Assembly (NCBI GenBank): GCA_030523725.1 | Contig: JAUNHV010000001.1 | Span: forward strand, 124,001-188,000 | DNA length: 64,000 nucleotides | Source: Synergistaceae bacterium | GTDB lineage: Bacteria > Synergistota > Synergistia > Synergistales > Synergistaceae | Reading direction: 5' to 3' | Shown: one piece after another, positions 27,069-35,731 of the stretch | Numbering within the stretch: the first letter of the stretch is position 1 | Layout: each line of letters opens with the position of its first letter | Notes under the pieces: generated by a model | The model's input: the letters and a program-made list of their open reading frames with translations, nothing else | What the model was told of the DNA's origin: nothing | The model's database searches: none | Made by a program: the position numbers and the translations under genes

Positions 27069-27080
27069 AAATTTCCAAAT

Positions 27081-27119
27081 AATAAGAAGCCGAGAGGAAA
27101 ATCCTCTCGGCTTCTTATT
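27081..27119. terminator. Bidirectional terminator between fhs and gltS copy 2
   Basis: An 18-bp near-perfect stem, starting AATAAGAAGCCGAGAGGA and its complement, has a three-base loop and A/T flanks on both sides. It ends two convergent units. Confidence 0.93.
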
Positions 27120-27133
27120 TATTTCGTGACAAG

Positions 27134-28339
27134 CTAGAATGTTAGCTTAAAAAGCAAATATAGAAAATTTATATTTACAATGTTTATTAAAAAGGCTCCT
27201 ACCACGAAAGTTGCAAAGGCAATCTCAGGGTTAGGTTCATAAAGTTTAGACAAATTTTCAACATTAAGTAGTGCATTTTCTGCTATTCCAATGCCAAATC
27301 CAAGATGTCCTGCCATAGCGACGGCACCTTTATAATTGCCTCCCATTAATCTATATGTAACGAAATAGCACCAAGCAAAAGTAGTTAAAATTTGAGTGGT
27401 AAAAATAATAAATAAAGGAATTGATAAGCTATGAAGATGCTGTAAATCAATGCTCATTATTGAAAGTGCCAGCAAAAGCATAAGGTTAAAATCTGCAAAA
27501 AAGCGAAGCAGCCGTGGTGATACTTGGGCTTTAAAAATCTTGTCAAACAAGCCTCGAAGGCAAATTGCTAGGAACACTGCAATCAGTATAGATGGAACAT
27601 ATACATTACAAGCTTCAAGATAATTGCTTAATGTAATTGCGATGCCAGCGATAAAGCAGATTTGAAAGATGGTCATCAGAATATTTTCCAATGTGATTTT
27701 AGTGTGCGTTTCGTTTAAAAATAAATTTTTGATTATTCTGGTGTTTTGCGGCTTTGGATTTTTGGTGGAAAATAAATTTTTCTTTTCAATTATTTTTGTG
27801 CAAAATGGTGTTACAAATAATGAAGCAAATAAGACCCCAAGTGAAGAAAAAGCAATGCCAATCTCCATCAGCCCTTGGGTTTTTGTGTATGGTTCTAATG
27901 AGGAGGCAACTGCACTTGCTGTACCTGCCCCACCAGTCAGAGCGGCACTACCTGTCATAAAAGATATCAGAGGAGAAAGCCCTAGCGCTTTTCCAAGAAA
28001 AATTGCTAGAATATTTTGAACGATAAGAAGACCGGTTGCAGATAATAACAAGCGAAAAACCTCTGTTTTTGCTTGTTTTAGAAAATCAATTGTTATGCCA
28101 AAACCTATGATTGTGAAGAAAATTGTGCTACATATTTCAAAAAACGTAAAATCAAATTCAAAATTTATTTTTCCCTTAAGGATTATACGTGCAATGATAA
28201 AAATCGTTCCTCCTATTATTACAGGAGGAATGTTTATGTCTGATTCTAGGTGGAAATAATTGTATAGATATACCCCTAATGCAAAGAGAAAACATGCGAA
28301 CGCAACTGTCTGAACTAAATTGAATCTTAGTAATAACAT
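27134..28339 (-). CDS. gltS: GltS-family sodium/glutamate symporter, second of two
   Basis: A 401-residue membrane protein with two inverted halves of about five helices each. 'SAALTGGAGTASAVA' near residue 135 and 'AGHLGFGIGIAENAL' near 345 are the paired re-entrant-loop motifs of GltS, and 'PPVIIGGTIFI' near 38 opens the first half. GltS carries glutamate with Na+. The loop residues differ from the neighbouring copy (GGAGTAS against GGHGTGA), so substrate preference may differ. It follows the first copy by 12 bases on the minus strand, which points to one transcript. A terminator shared with fhs follows. Confidence 0.86.
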   Translation of the reverse strand: MLLLRFNLVQTVAFACFLFALGVYLYNYFHLESDINIPPVIIGGTIFIIARIILKGKINFEFDFTFFEICSTIFFTIIGFGITIDFLKQAKTEVFRLLLSATGLLIVQNILAIFLGKALGLSPLISFMTGSAALTGGAGTASAVASSLEPYTKTQGLMEIGIAFSSLGVLFASLFVTPFCTKIIEKKNLFSTKNPKPQNTRIIKNLFLNETHTKITLENILMTIFQICFIAGIAITLSNYLEACNVYVPSILIAVFLAICLRGLFDKIFKAQVSPRLLRFFADFNLMLLLALSIMSIDLQHLHSLSIPLFIIFTTQILTTFAWCYFVTYRLMGGNYKGAVAMAGHLGFGIGIAENALLNVENLSKLYEPNPEIAFATFVVGAFLINIVNINFLYLLFKLTF

Positions 28340-28351
28340 GTCAAGTCCCTC

Positions 28352-29554
28352 CTAACGAACGAAAGAAACAAAAGTCTGAATAATCATAGCATTGGTGATG
28401 TCAATGAAAAATGCACCAACGATTGATACAACAAAATATGCTCTTGGTGAGGGAACATACTGAGCAACAATTGCATCCATATTTGCAATTGCGTTTGGTG
28501 TTGCTCCTAGCCCGAACCCGCAGTGTCCACCTGAAATGACTGCCGCTGCATAATCATGTCCCATAATATTAAATGTGACAAAATAGGCAAAAATGTACAT
28601 TAAAATTGCTTGAGAAAGTAGTATCACTAGCATTGGACCTGCTAAGTTTGATAGTTGCCAAAGCTCAAGAGACATTAGTGAAAGTGTGAGAAAAATTGCA
28701 AGCGACACTTCACCCACCATAGAAACAATTCGTAAATGAATTTTGTAACGTCGTGCTCTGTCGCTTATTAAACGAATAAAAATTCCAACAAAGAGCGCGT
28801 ATAGATAAGTTGGTAGTGCTACTCCATGTGGTATCATTAGGTGCTCCACAAAATGTCCAAGCACCATAGCTAATGAAAATTGAAAAATAGTAGTTATTAT
28901 TGCAATTGATGTAACCTGTCCATCATTTAATTCCATGTCAACAGAAATCTCGTTGTTAATGGTTAAGGAAGATGTATTTGACACCTTGTTGAGTAGGTTG
29001 TGTTTTTTTATAAGTTTTCTTGCGAGTGGACCACCCATAATTGAACCACTAACAAGTCCGAAGGTCGCAGCGGCCATAGCCATTTCCATGCATCCTTTAT
29101 AGCCCATGTTGGTAAAAATTTTGGCATACAATGCACCAGTACCATGTCCACCCGTCATTGTGATGGAGCCAGCAATCATTGATAGAATCGGTGGTATACC
29201 AACTACGTAAGACAGTGACACTGATAATGCATCTTGCAACAATACGAGTAAAGAAGCCACAGCAAGGAATACAAAAACCTGTATGCCACCTTTTTTTAGC
29301 ATTGAGTAGCTAGCAGAAAGTCCCGTCGCGATAAAGAATGTAATCATAAGATGCTCTTGTAACGTCATATCAAATTGAAAGGTTACGTAGTTTCGCAGTG
29401 CCCATTTTAGCAAGGAAAATATGACACCGCCAACAACCGGGGCTGGGATGAGGTATTTTGAAAGAAAATTGACTTTTTTCTTTAATAGCTTCCCCAGACC
29501 ATAAATTGCCATTGCAAACGCTATAGTTTCTAGTAAATTTAATTTTAGTATCAC
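28352..29554 (-). CDS. gltS: GltS-family sodium/glutamate symporter, first of two
   Basis: A 400-residue protein of the GltS family. 'IPAPVVGGVIFSLL', 'ITMTGGHGTGALYA' (near 130) and 'SGGHCGFGLGATPNAIANM' (near 350) match the classic E. coli GltS motifs better than the second copy does. The start was moved to a GTG at 29554, which has GGGAGGTGG about ten bases upstream; the in-frame codon at 29572 lies before that ribosome site. A TATAAT box on the minus strand at 29580-29585 may be its promoter. Glutamate uptake by Na+ symport fits an amino-acid-using anaerobe with a sodium-type ATPase. Confidence 0.88.
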   Translation of the reverse strand: MILKLNLLETIAFAMAIYGLGKLLKKKVNFLSKYLIPAPVVGGVIFSLLKWALRNYVTFQFDMTLQEHLMITFFIATGLSASYSMLKKGGIQVFVFLAVASLLVLLQDALSVSLSYVVGIPPILSMIAGSITMTGGHGTGALYAKIFTNMGYKGCMEMAMAAATFGLVSGSIMGGPLARKLIKKHNLLNKVSNTSSLTINNEISVDMELNDGQVTSIAIITTIFQFSLAMVLGHFVEHLMIPHGVALPTYLYALFVGIFIRLISDRARRYKIHLRIVSMVGEVSLAIFLTLSLMSLELWQLSNLAGPMLVILLSQAILMYIFAYFVTFNIMGHDYAAAVISGGHCGFGLGATPNAIANMDAIVAQYVPSPRAYFVVSIVGAFFIDITNAMIIQTFVSFVR

Positions 29555-29744
29555 TAGATCCACCTCCCACAATAATTGTATTATACAACAAAAAAAATAA
29601 TTTTCAGATACTACTTGTAATTTAAGAAAAAACGTTTATAATTTGCTGCCAGTTGTATAGGTAATTTGGTAGGCGCTGAGTTAATTTCGATTATAGAACT
29701 GTTACACATCTTTTCTGTTGTTCCTATAATGTTTATGTTGTGGT

Positions 29745-29799
29745 GTAGGGGCACTGCTTGTAGTGCCAGAAAAGGCGGGTTCTACAAGTAGAACCCTAC
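29745..29799. repeat. REP-like intergenic element with two hairpins
   Basis: The element starts GTAGGGG and ends CCCTAC, so its ends are inverted. Inside are two hairpins: GGCACT/AGTGCC (29750-29767) and a perfect 9-bp stem GGGTTCTAC/GTAGAACCC with two loop bases (29777-29796); a further TGTAGAACC follows at 29801. Similar GTAGGGGC...-type palindromic elements are scattered in many bacterial genomes. It is the only notable content of the 370-base gap between gltS and the next gene; the rest of the gap is AT-rich with no ORF seen. Confidence 0.6.
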
Positions 29800-29927
29800 C
29801 TGTAGAACCTTTACGCTGCAAGTATTTCAGTTTTAGTAGAGACCTTACTTGTATGTTGTATATTGTTTGTTTATGTAATTAATCAGCGTTTCCTTACTTG
29901 AAGTCTATTTTGACGGAGGATGTATAA

Positions 29928-31103
29928 ATGAGTAGTTATTCTGACAGAATTTTAGCGACAAAGGCCTCGTTTATTCGTGAAATTTTGAAAGTAACGCAAG
30001 ATCCAAGTGTTATTTCTTTTGCTGGTGGTTTGCCAAATCCTATTTCCTTTCCACAGGAAGCGCTGAAACAATCCACAGTAAATGTAATTGACAAATTTGG
30101 TGACAAGGTTTTCCAGTATTCAACTACAGAAGGTTATTTACCCTTGCGGGAGCAAATAGCTGAGCGCTATAACAAAAATCAAGGTCTTCACCTTGAACCC
30201 AAAAACATTTTGATTACAACTGGTTCACAGCAGGCACTTGACCTTTTAGCAAAGGTGTACCTCAACAAGGGCGACAAAGTTGTTGTAGAGGAACCTGGAT
30301 ACCTTGGTGCAATTCAGACCTTTACTATGTTTGAAGTTAGTTTCTTGCCAGTTACGCTGGAAGACGATGGATTAAATTTGGAAGAATTGGAGCGTGCCTT
30401 GCAAGACCCAAAAATGAAATTTGCCTATACTGTTCCTAATTTCCAAAATCCTACTGGTCTTACCTATGGAGCAGAGAAGCGTAAAAAGATTGCAGAGCTT
30501 TTTGCAAAATACAACAAGACGCTCATAGAAGATGATCCTTATGGTGATCTCCGCTTTAAGGGCGAATTCCTGCCTTACATGGGCGCTGAAAAACTTGAGA
30601 GCAGTGTTTTACTTGGCTCCTTCTCAAAAACAGTTACACCTGGTATGAGAACAGGTTATCTTATTACGAAAAATGATGAGCTTATGCATCATCTTGTTAC
30701 AGCAAAACAGTCATCTGACTTGCATACAAACATTTTCTGCCAGTATATTTTGGCTGATTATTTTGCCAACAACGACTTTGCTTCTCATGTTTCAAAAATA
30801 CGTGCCCTTTATAAGGAACAGTCGGAAACGATGCTTTCTGCTATGAAGGAATATTTCCCCTCAGATGTCAAGTTTACTCAACCTGAGGGTGGTATGTTTA
30901 TTTGGGTAACCTTGCCAAAAGGAAAATCTGCTCTTGATCTTTTCAATAAATGTATGGCACAAAAGGTCGCCTTTGTTCCCGGTGATCCATTCTATACAAA
31001 TAAAACGAATGTTAATACACTTCGTTTGAATTACACCAATTCTTCAAAAGAAGTTATTGTTGATGGTATAAAGCGCCTTGCTCAAGCGTTGAAGGAAGAC
31101 TAA
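29928..31103 (+). CDS. PLP aminotransferase of the 2-aminoadipate/LysN type
   Basis: A 391-residue fold type I aminotransferase resembling LysN/2-aminoadipate transaminase and the aminotransferase part of MocR regulators, without their HTH domain. 'VISFAGGLPNPISFP' near residue 28 is the group signature. 'TTGSQQALDLLAKVY' near 88, 'PNFQNPTGLTYG' near 168, 'EDDPYGDLRF' near 202 and 'LGSFSKTVTPGMRTGY' near 230 (PLP Lys) are intact. Members act on branched-chain, aromatic or aminoadipate amino acids, so the substrate is open. GGAGG precedes the start by eight bases. It stands alone and ends at a long bidirectional terminator. Confidence 0.87.
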   Translation: MSSYSDRILATKASFIREILKVTQDPSVISFAGGLPNPISFPQEALKQSTVNVIDKFGDKVFQYSTTEGYLPLREQIAERYNKNQGLHLEPKNILITTGSQQALDLLAKVYLNKGDKVVVEEPGYLGAIQTFTMFEVSFLPVTLEDDGLNLEELERALQDPKMKFAYTVPNFQNPTGLTYGAEKRKKIAELFAKYNKTLIEDDPYGDLRFKGEFLPYMGAEKLESSVLLGSFSKTVTPGMRTGYLITKNDELMHHLVTAKQSSDLHTNIFCQYILADYFANNDFASHVSKIRALYKEQSETMLSAMKEYFPSDVKFTQPEGGMFIWVTLPKGKSALDLFNKCMAQKVAFVPGDPFYTNKTNVNTLRLNYTNSSKEVIVDGIKRLAQALKED

Positions 31104-31126
31104 GTTTTTATTAGATTTGTTAGCAT

Positions 31127-31177
31127 AAAAAATCGTGGTTATAGATGCACAAAATGCACTTGTAACCACGATTTTTG
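31127..31177. terminator. Bidirectional terminator between aminotransferase and mscS
   Basis: AAAAATCGTGGTTA pairs with TAACCACGATTTTT; a smaller TGCAC/... pairing sits in the loop. It closes two convergent genes. Confidence 0.9.
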
Positions 31178-31193
31178 TATATACGATGCTTTC

Positions 31194-33356
31194 TCAGCTG
31201 CCGGAAACCATCTGTATTACGGTATCTTGATCCCTTACTACAATGCCACGCTTACGGAATTCTGTGAAGACTTTTTCTCGTAACACTGCCTGAGAGTCTT
31301 TAGGCAAAAATTTTGTCACGTCAAAGAAATATGCAATTTCGAATTTTACAGAATCATTGCCAAGGTCAGCGACACGGATAAAGTATGGGCGAGATTTTAC
31401 TACAACAGTGTCGTCATTTGTAATGACATAGTCAATGACTGATTTTGTGTTTTCAACATCCTTTTCCCCAGACACCCAAAAATAAATAAGTGAGCGCATA
31501 TAATTATCTTTCCAAGTATGATTTTTAACGGATAAATCAAGTATCTTTGAGTTTGGAATTATGACGTGTTCACTTGCCAAGGCGCAGGATATAACAGTGT
31601 TCATCAGCGTAATTTCTTTTACCTTGCCCCATGTTCCATCAATGGTCAGGATATCACCTACACGGACACGTTTTTGCACAAGAATGATTATGCCTGCGAT
31701 TGCATTTCCAAGTATGCGTTGCATTCCAATACCTATAGCCAATGCACCATAGCCACCGATGAAAGCAAAAGCAGTGATGGGAATTCTAAGCTGCCATAGA
31801 ATTACGAGTAAGGTGAAAAACCAAATTATAATACTTGACAGCTTTTGCAAAGACGCCGAATTTTTATCAAGCCCATCATCAAAACGTTTTTTTATCCGTA
31901 AGGAAATGCGTTTAGATATTAAATGACCTAATAAGAGAAGCACCACTGCAATTAACAACTTTGCTATGGTGATTGGACGTTCTCCCAAGGTAAAAAGCTC
32001 TGTTGTTAGGAATGAACCGAGCTTTGTGCGCAGCAAACCAAAATAAAATACTTTTTTGTCGGATTTATTGACCAATTCTTCTGATGTATCATCTATGATC
32101 TGAGTTTGGTCTCCCATTTCCTTCAACTGAACAAGGTATTTATCTACTCTTTGTAGCATTCCCGTAATTTCTTTGTCAAAGTTTGTGATGGCAATTTTAT
32201 CGTCTTTTGTAAGTTTAGATAAATCTATGGAAGACACATTGTTTTGCAACGTTTTTAGCGTGCTTAACTGCATCATTGCGGTTTGGTTTGATTGCTGTAT
32301 GAAATTTTGTGCAAAGTCTGTGTATTTTTGAAGTTGAGCCGTGTAGGATATAGGCAGGACATTTTTCACTATGTCAAGCAAACAATACCAATTTCTGAGT
32401 AGATATGACCAGTTTTCTGCCAGTGAAAGAAGTAAAAGCGTGTCTGTATTAGCAAGAGCATCAAGTCTTGACTCTACAGCAATTAACGTTGGTGATGTCA
32501 GGTGTAATTTGCTTGTGCTGCTTCTTTTTTGAGCAACTTTTGTGTATTCACTCCAACACCAAGAAGTATTATCTTCGATATTGTGATCCAAGAAATTACT
32601 TTCTCCTACCAGTTTTGATGGATTAGCAATACATCTATTAGCAGCTATTTTTAAGTCTTCATATTGCACTTGAAATCCGCGCAGTAAATCTGTGACTAAA
32701 TTTGAATATAATTTACAGATAGCCATATTTGTGGATTGAGATTCTATTTCTGCTTTTAACTTGCTTAAGCGAAATTTATCTTTATCCCATGAGGAGTAGG
32801 CTTTGTTATCCACTGTTTCTGAAAGTTGCCTGTATTCTGTTTCTAGTCGTTCTAATGTTTCTTTTGCAGTTTTAAAGGCTTCTTGCCTTGAAGCAAGTTC
32901 TTGCTCATATCCTTGCACAGTTTTATGGCAAGCATATTTTGCCTTGAGGATTGTAACCATATCCTTCATCAAGAAGTTTTCACTTGATAATATCTTGGCA
33001 GCTTCTTTTGGTGTAAAGGTAACATTCTTTGATTTTTCATTTTCTGTCTTAATACTATCCAAAAGATAATATTCGGCTATTGCCTTTGTTATAGCAGCTT
33101 TGTGTTCATAGATATCAGACACAGCGATACCAAATCCACTTGCGAGTGTTTTTTCTGCTGAGTCTAGTTTTCTTACTTCGCCTTGTAGAGCAATAGCTCT
33201 TTTTATTGGAGTGTCTAAATAACTGTCTAACCGTGCATGTAAATTACGCAGACTTTCTTCTGCATCGGATGCCGAAGATAACAAAAAAGATAGCGAGCAA
33301 AGGAAAATGAAAGAAAAAAAGAAAAGTTTCTTTAGGATTTTTTTACTATGAAGCAT
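31194..33356 (-). CDS. Large MscS-family mechanosensitive channel with periplasmic domain
   Basis: A 720-residue protein. A signal peptide (hydrophobic 'LFFFSFIFLCSLSFLLSS') is followed by about 430 residues of predicted helical, coiled-coil-like periplasmic domain with many charged heptads. Several membrane helices come next (about 460-580), then the MscS core 'GGYGALAIGIGMQRILGNAI' (pore helix with the Gly/Ala pattern) and the cytosolic beta domain 'VRVGDILTIDGTWGKVKEI'. The plan resembles MscK/YbiO-type large channels that release solutes under hypo-osmotic stress. A big periplasmic domain again fits a diderm envelope. It is the last gene of a minus-strand stretch and ends at a shared terminator. 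Confidence 0.88.
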   Translation of the reverse strand: MLHSKKILKKLFFFSFIFLCSLSFLLSSASDAEESLRNLHARLDSYLDTPIKRAIALQGEVRKLDSAEKTLASGFGIAVSDIYEHKAAITKAIAEYYLLDSIKTENEKSKNVTFTPKEAAKILSSENFLMKDMVTILKAKYACHKTVQGYEQELASRQEAFKTAKETLERLETEYRQLSETVDNKAYSSWDKDKFRLSKLKAEIESQSTNMAICKLYSNLVTDLLRGFQVQYEDLKIAANRCIANPSKLVGESNFLDHNIEDNTSWCWSEYTKVAQKRSSTSKLHLTSPTLIAVESRLDALANTDTLLLLSLAENWSYLLRNWYCLLDIVKNVLPISYTAQLQKYTDFAQNFIQQSNQTAMMQLSTLKTLQNNVSSIDLSKLTKDDKIAITNFDKEITGMLQRVDKYLVQLKEMGDQTQIIDDTSEELVNKSDKKVFYFGLLRTKLGSFLTTELFTLGERPITIAKLLIAVVLLLLGHLISKRISLRIKKRFDDGLDKNSASLQKLSSIIIWFFTLLVILWQLRIPITAFAFIGGYGALAIGIGMQRILGNAIAGIIILVQKRVRVGDILTIDGTWGKVKEITLMNTVISCALASEHVIIPNSKILDLSVKNHTWKDNYMRSLIYFWVSGEKDVENTKSVIDYVITNDDTVVVKSRPYFIRVADLGNDSVKFEIAYFFDVTKFLPKDSQAVLREKVFTEFRKRGIVVRDQDTVIQMVSGS

Positions 33357-33382
33357 AGGGTTTCACCTCGTTTTTTATTGTA

Positions 33383-33412
33383 AAAAAAATGTCGTTCCAA
33401 AGAAGAACGACA
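33383..33412 (-). terminator. Terminator after the CAU tRNA
   Basis: On the minus strand TGTCGTTC pairs with GAACGACA and is followed by eight T. It separates the tRNA from mscS. Confidence 0.88.
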
Positions 33413-33426
33413 CTATATTGGTTAGT

Positions 33427-33503
33427 TGGTGGGCTTACGAGGAATCGAACCTCGAACCATCCGGTTATGAGCCGGAAGCTCTAGCCAATTGAGCTATAAG
33501 CCC
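33427..33503 (-). tRNA. tRNA with CAU anticodon (elongator Met or Ile2)
   Basis: On the minus strand the acceptor stem GGGCTTA/TAAGCCC is fully paired, with discriminator A and an encoded CCA. The anticodon stem CCGG/CCGG encloses CTCATAA, giving CAT. The paired first position argues against initiator tRNA. Elongator methionine and lysidine-modified isoleucine (AUA) cannot be told apart with confidence by eye. It begins two bases beyond the ferredoxin stop codon. Confidence 0.9.
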
Positions 33504-33504
33504 A

Positions 33505-33702
33505 TTAATCGTTTGCCGTTTTGGGCAAATCAATGGAAATAGCGTTCACTGGGCACGACTCTTCAGCTCTTTTTGCCGCATCTGTAACGATTTGAGACAA
33601 AACAACTGAAACGCCTCTTGCATCATCTAGACCGAAGGTGTTTGGTGCAACATGAGAACAGACTCCGCAACCAATGCAACGAAAATTGACTTTTATCGCC
33701 AC
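33505..33702 (-). CDS. Single-cluster [4Fe-4S] ferredoxin
   Basis: A 65-residue ferredoxin with one cluster: 'CIGCGVCSHVAP' supplies three cysteines near residues 11-17 and 'SCPVNAISI' the fourth near 51. This is the Thermotoga/Bacillus Fer-like one-cluster type. It carries low-potential electrons in the cytosol. The start was set at the GTG at 33702, which has AAAGGAAG about nine bases upstream; a longer frame from a TTG at 33723 includes that ribosome site and is unlikely. It lies 50 bases after hydF on the same strand, so it may serve hydrogenase maturation or hydrogenase itself, though that is inference from position. Confidence 0.88.
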   Translation of the reverse strand: MAIKVNFRCIGCGVCSHVAPNTFGLDDARGVSVVLSQIVTDAAKRAEESCPVNAISIDLPKTAND

Positions 33703-33752
33703 GCTTGAGCCACTTCCTTTCAACGGAGGAGATTTTACTACAAGATAAGGTA

Positions 33753-34976
33753 TTAGTCAAGGGTGTTAATGTGAAAAGGTTTGGTAGCCCTATCTAGAAT
33801 TCCTAAAATTTCTGCTATGGCTAACCCATAATTAGTTATTGAAACTGACGCTTCTTTTGCCTCACTAATGCGAGACATCAACTGACGTCTCGTAAACATA
33901 CAGCCACCGCAATGTATAATAAGGGCATAATCATTGAGGTTTTGAGGAAAAGTTAATCCTGTTGCGATATCAAATTTTATAATTCCAAGTTTGTTTTTTA
34001 GCATTCTTGGAATTTTTACTCTGCCAATATCTTCATCCAGTGGTGCATGTGTGCAAGCTTCTGCAATTAAAATTTTGTCGCTAGGTTTCAAGTTTGGTAT
34101 TGTTTTTGCTCCCTTGATGAATGTTTCAAAATCGCCTTTTGCGCGAGAAAAAATCACAGAAAATGATGTCAATGGCATATTCTTAGGTAAGATTTTTTCG
34201 CAAAAGTCAAACATTTGTGAATCTGTAATTACTAATTGTGGCTGTGTTTTTAGATTTGAGAGCAGAGATTCTAAATTTTCTGGTTTTGTTAAAAGTGGAG
34301 TGGCTCCGTTGTCTAAAATATCACGAATAACTTGAACCTGCGGCAGAATAAGTCTGCCTTTGGGAGCTTGAATATCCTGCGGCACAACTAGGACAACATA
34401 GTCACCAGAGGAATAAAGATCAGATGACAAAACCGAAGCTTCAAAATCTTGTGGGGCAATTTTTATTATCTCCTGCAAAAGCTTAATTTTGTTAAGCTTA
34501 TTGAGAGCTGATATCTTTACTACGACATTTCCTAAATTTCTTGTTAAAAATTCTATTGCCCTGTCTTCGCTATCGGTAGAGTGATAACACTTGTTAAGCA
34601 CCAGCAAATAGGGTATTTTTAATGTGTTAAACCTTTTTATCCACTCTTTTTCTATTGCAAGATTGTCTATATTTTCTGGAGAAACAACAAGAATTGCTAA
34701 ATCTGTTTTTTTTAGCAATTCTTTTGTTTTAGTAACTCGTAAATTTCCCAATTCTCCAGTATCGTCAAAACCTGCAGTATCAATAAGTGCTACAGGACCT
34801 AACGGGAAAATTTCCATACTTTTTATGACAGGGTCAGTTGTTGTCCCCGCTGTATTAGATACTAGTGCTGTGGGTTGATCTGTTAATAGGTTAATTAGGC
34901 TAGACTTTCCTACATTCATTCTGCCGTAAAAGGCAATGTGCAATCTGTTTGCTTGTGGTGTATCAGTCAATGCCAT
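33753..34976 (-). CDS. hydF: [FeFe]-hydrogenase maturation GTPase HydF
   Basis: A 407-residue HydF. The GTPase domain comes first: 'GRMNVGKSSLIN' near residue 18, the G2 Thr in 'AGTTTDPV', 'DTAGFDD' near 65 and 'LNKCYH' near 130. The C-terminal cluster-binding region has 'EACTHAP' near 310 and 'HCGGCMFTRRQL' near 357, matching the HydF pattern CxH...HCxxC that holds a [4Fe-4S] cluster and the 2Fe precursor. It delivers the 2Fe subcluster to HydA. HydE, HydG and HydA are not in the window, so the organism should carry them elsewhere. It overlaps plsC by 14 bases, with the ferredoxin gene following. Confidence 0.95.
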   Translation of the reverse strand: MALTDTPQANRLHIAFYGRMNVGKSSLINLLTDQPTALVSNTAGTTTDPVIKSMEIFPLGPVALIDTAGFDDTGELGNLRVTKTKELLKKTDLAILVVSPENIDNLAIEKEWIKRFNTLKIPYLLVLNKCYHSTDSEDRAIEFLTRNLGNVVVKISALNKLNKIKLLQEIIKIAPQDFEASVLSSDLYSSGDYVVLVVPQDIQAPKGRLILPQVQVIRDILDNGATPLLTKPENLESLLSNLKTQPQLVITDSQMFDFCEKILPKNMPLTSFSVIFSRAKGDFETFIKGAKTIPNLKPSDKILIAEACTHAPLDEDIGRVKIPRMLKNKLGIIKFDIATGLTFPQNLNDYALIIHCGGCMFTRRQLMSRISEAKEASVSITNYGLAIAEILGILDRATKPFHINTLD

Positions 34977-35610
34977 ATATTTTTTCCTGTTCTTTGTAAA
35001 AGCTTAGGAGTTGGTCTAGAATAAATTTACGTTTCTCTTTGTCAGTTAACTCGTTTGGTAAAGTTTTAGGGTCTATTGGCTCACCAAATATAACTCTTAA
35101 TTTGTATGGGCGAGGAAAAATTACATGGCGAGACATTGCACGATACGAACCGGCAATGTAGGTTGGAATGACAGGAGAACCGCTTTTTATACTCATGAGA
35201 GCTACGCCACCTTGCAAGGGACAAAGATGACCATTTGGTGTGCGTTGCCCTTCTGGGCAAACGAAAACATTTTTTCCCTCTTTTAGATACTTTGTCATGG
35301 TAACGATTAAACCCGCTGAGCTTGCCTTTGTGTCAACGCTGATTGGTAAAGCACCAGAAACGTGCAGCACCCAGGCTAACGGTGGAAATTTGAAAAGATA
35401 ATCAATAGCAATGTAATTTAAGCTATTAGGTAAGCATGCTATACCAATACAAGGCGGATCTAAAAAACTTGCATGGTTTGATGCAATTATTATGGATGTT
35501 TTTTTCGTGACAAATTCTTTGCCTAAAACTTCTAATCGGTGGTATAATTTGAAATAAATGTAGAGTATTGATGCAAAGAGCCAAAAAAATATCCTATCAA
35601 TGTATTTCAT
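34963..35610 (-). CDS. plsC: 1-acyl-sn-glycerol-3-phosphate acyltransferase (PlsC family)
   Basis: A 215-residue lysophospholipid acyltransferase. An N-terminal hydrophobic helix is followed by the catalytic 'ASNHASFLDPP' (HxxxxD) near residue 45 and 'FVCPEGQRTPNG' near 120, which is the substrate-phosphate block; 'GSPVIPTYIAGS' is the third motif. It makes phosphatidic acid at the inner membrane. The start is the ATG at 35610 with GGAG nine bases upstream, not the in-frame TTG at 35619. It precedes hydF with a 14-base overlap, a pairing with no obvious functional reason, so the unit may simply be compact. Confidence 0.9.
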   Translation of the reverse strand: MKYIDRIFFWLFASILYIYFKLYHRLEVLGKEFVTKKTSIIIASNHASFLDPPCIGIACLPNSLNYIAIDYLFKFPPLAWVLHVSGALPISVDTKASSAGLIVTMTKYLKEGKNVFVCPEGQRTPNGHLCPLQGGVALMSIKSGSPVIPTYIAGSYRAMSRHVIFPRPYKLRVIFGEPIDPKTLPNELTDKEKRKFILDQLLSFYKEQEKIYGID

Positions 35611-35731
35611 ATGAAACAACTCCTAATCTCTAGTGTTGGTGAAATATTACATTTTTTTTACTCATTTTTCAAGATGAAAATCTATTATCAATATAATATT
35701 TGTAGTACTAAAATTTCCAGGAGGATAGAAT

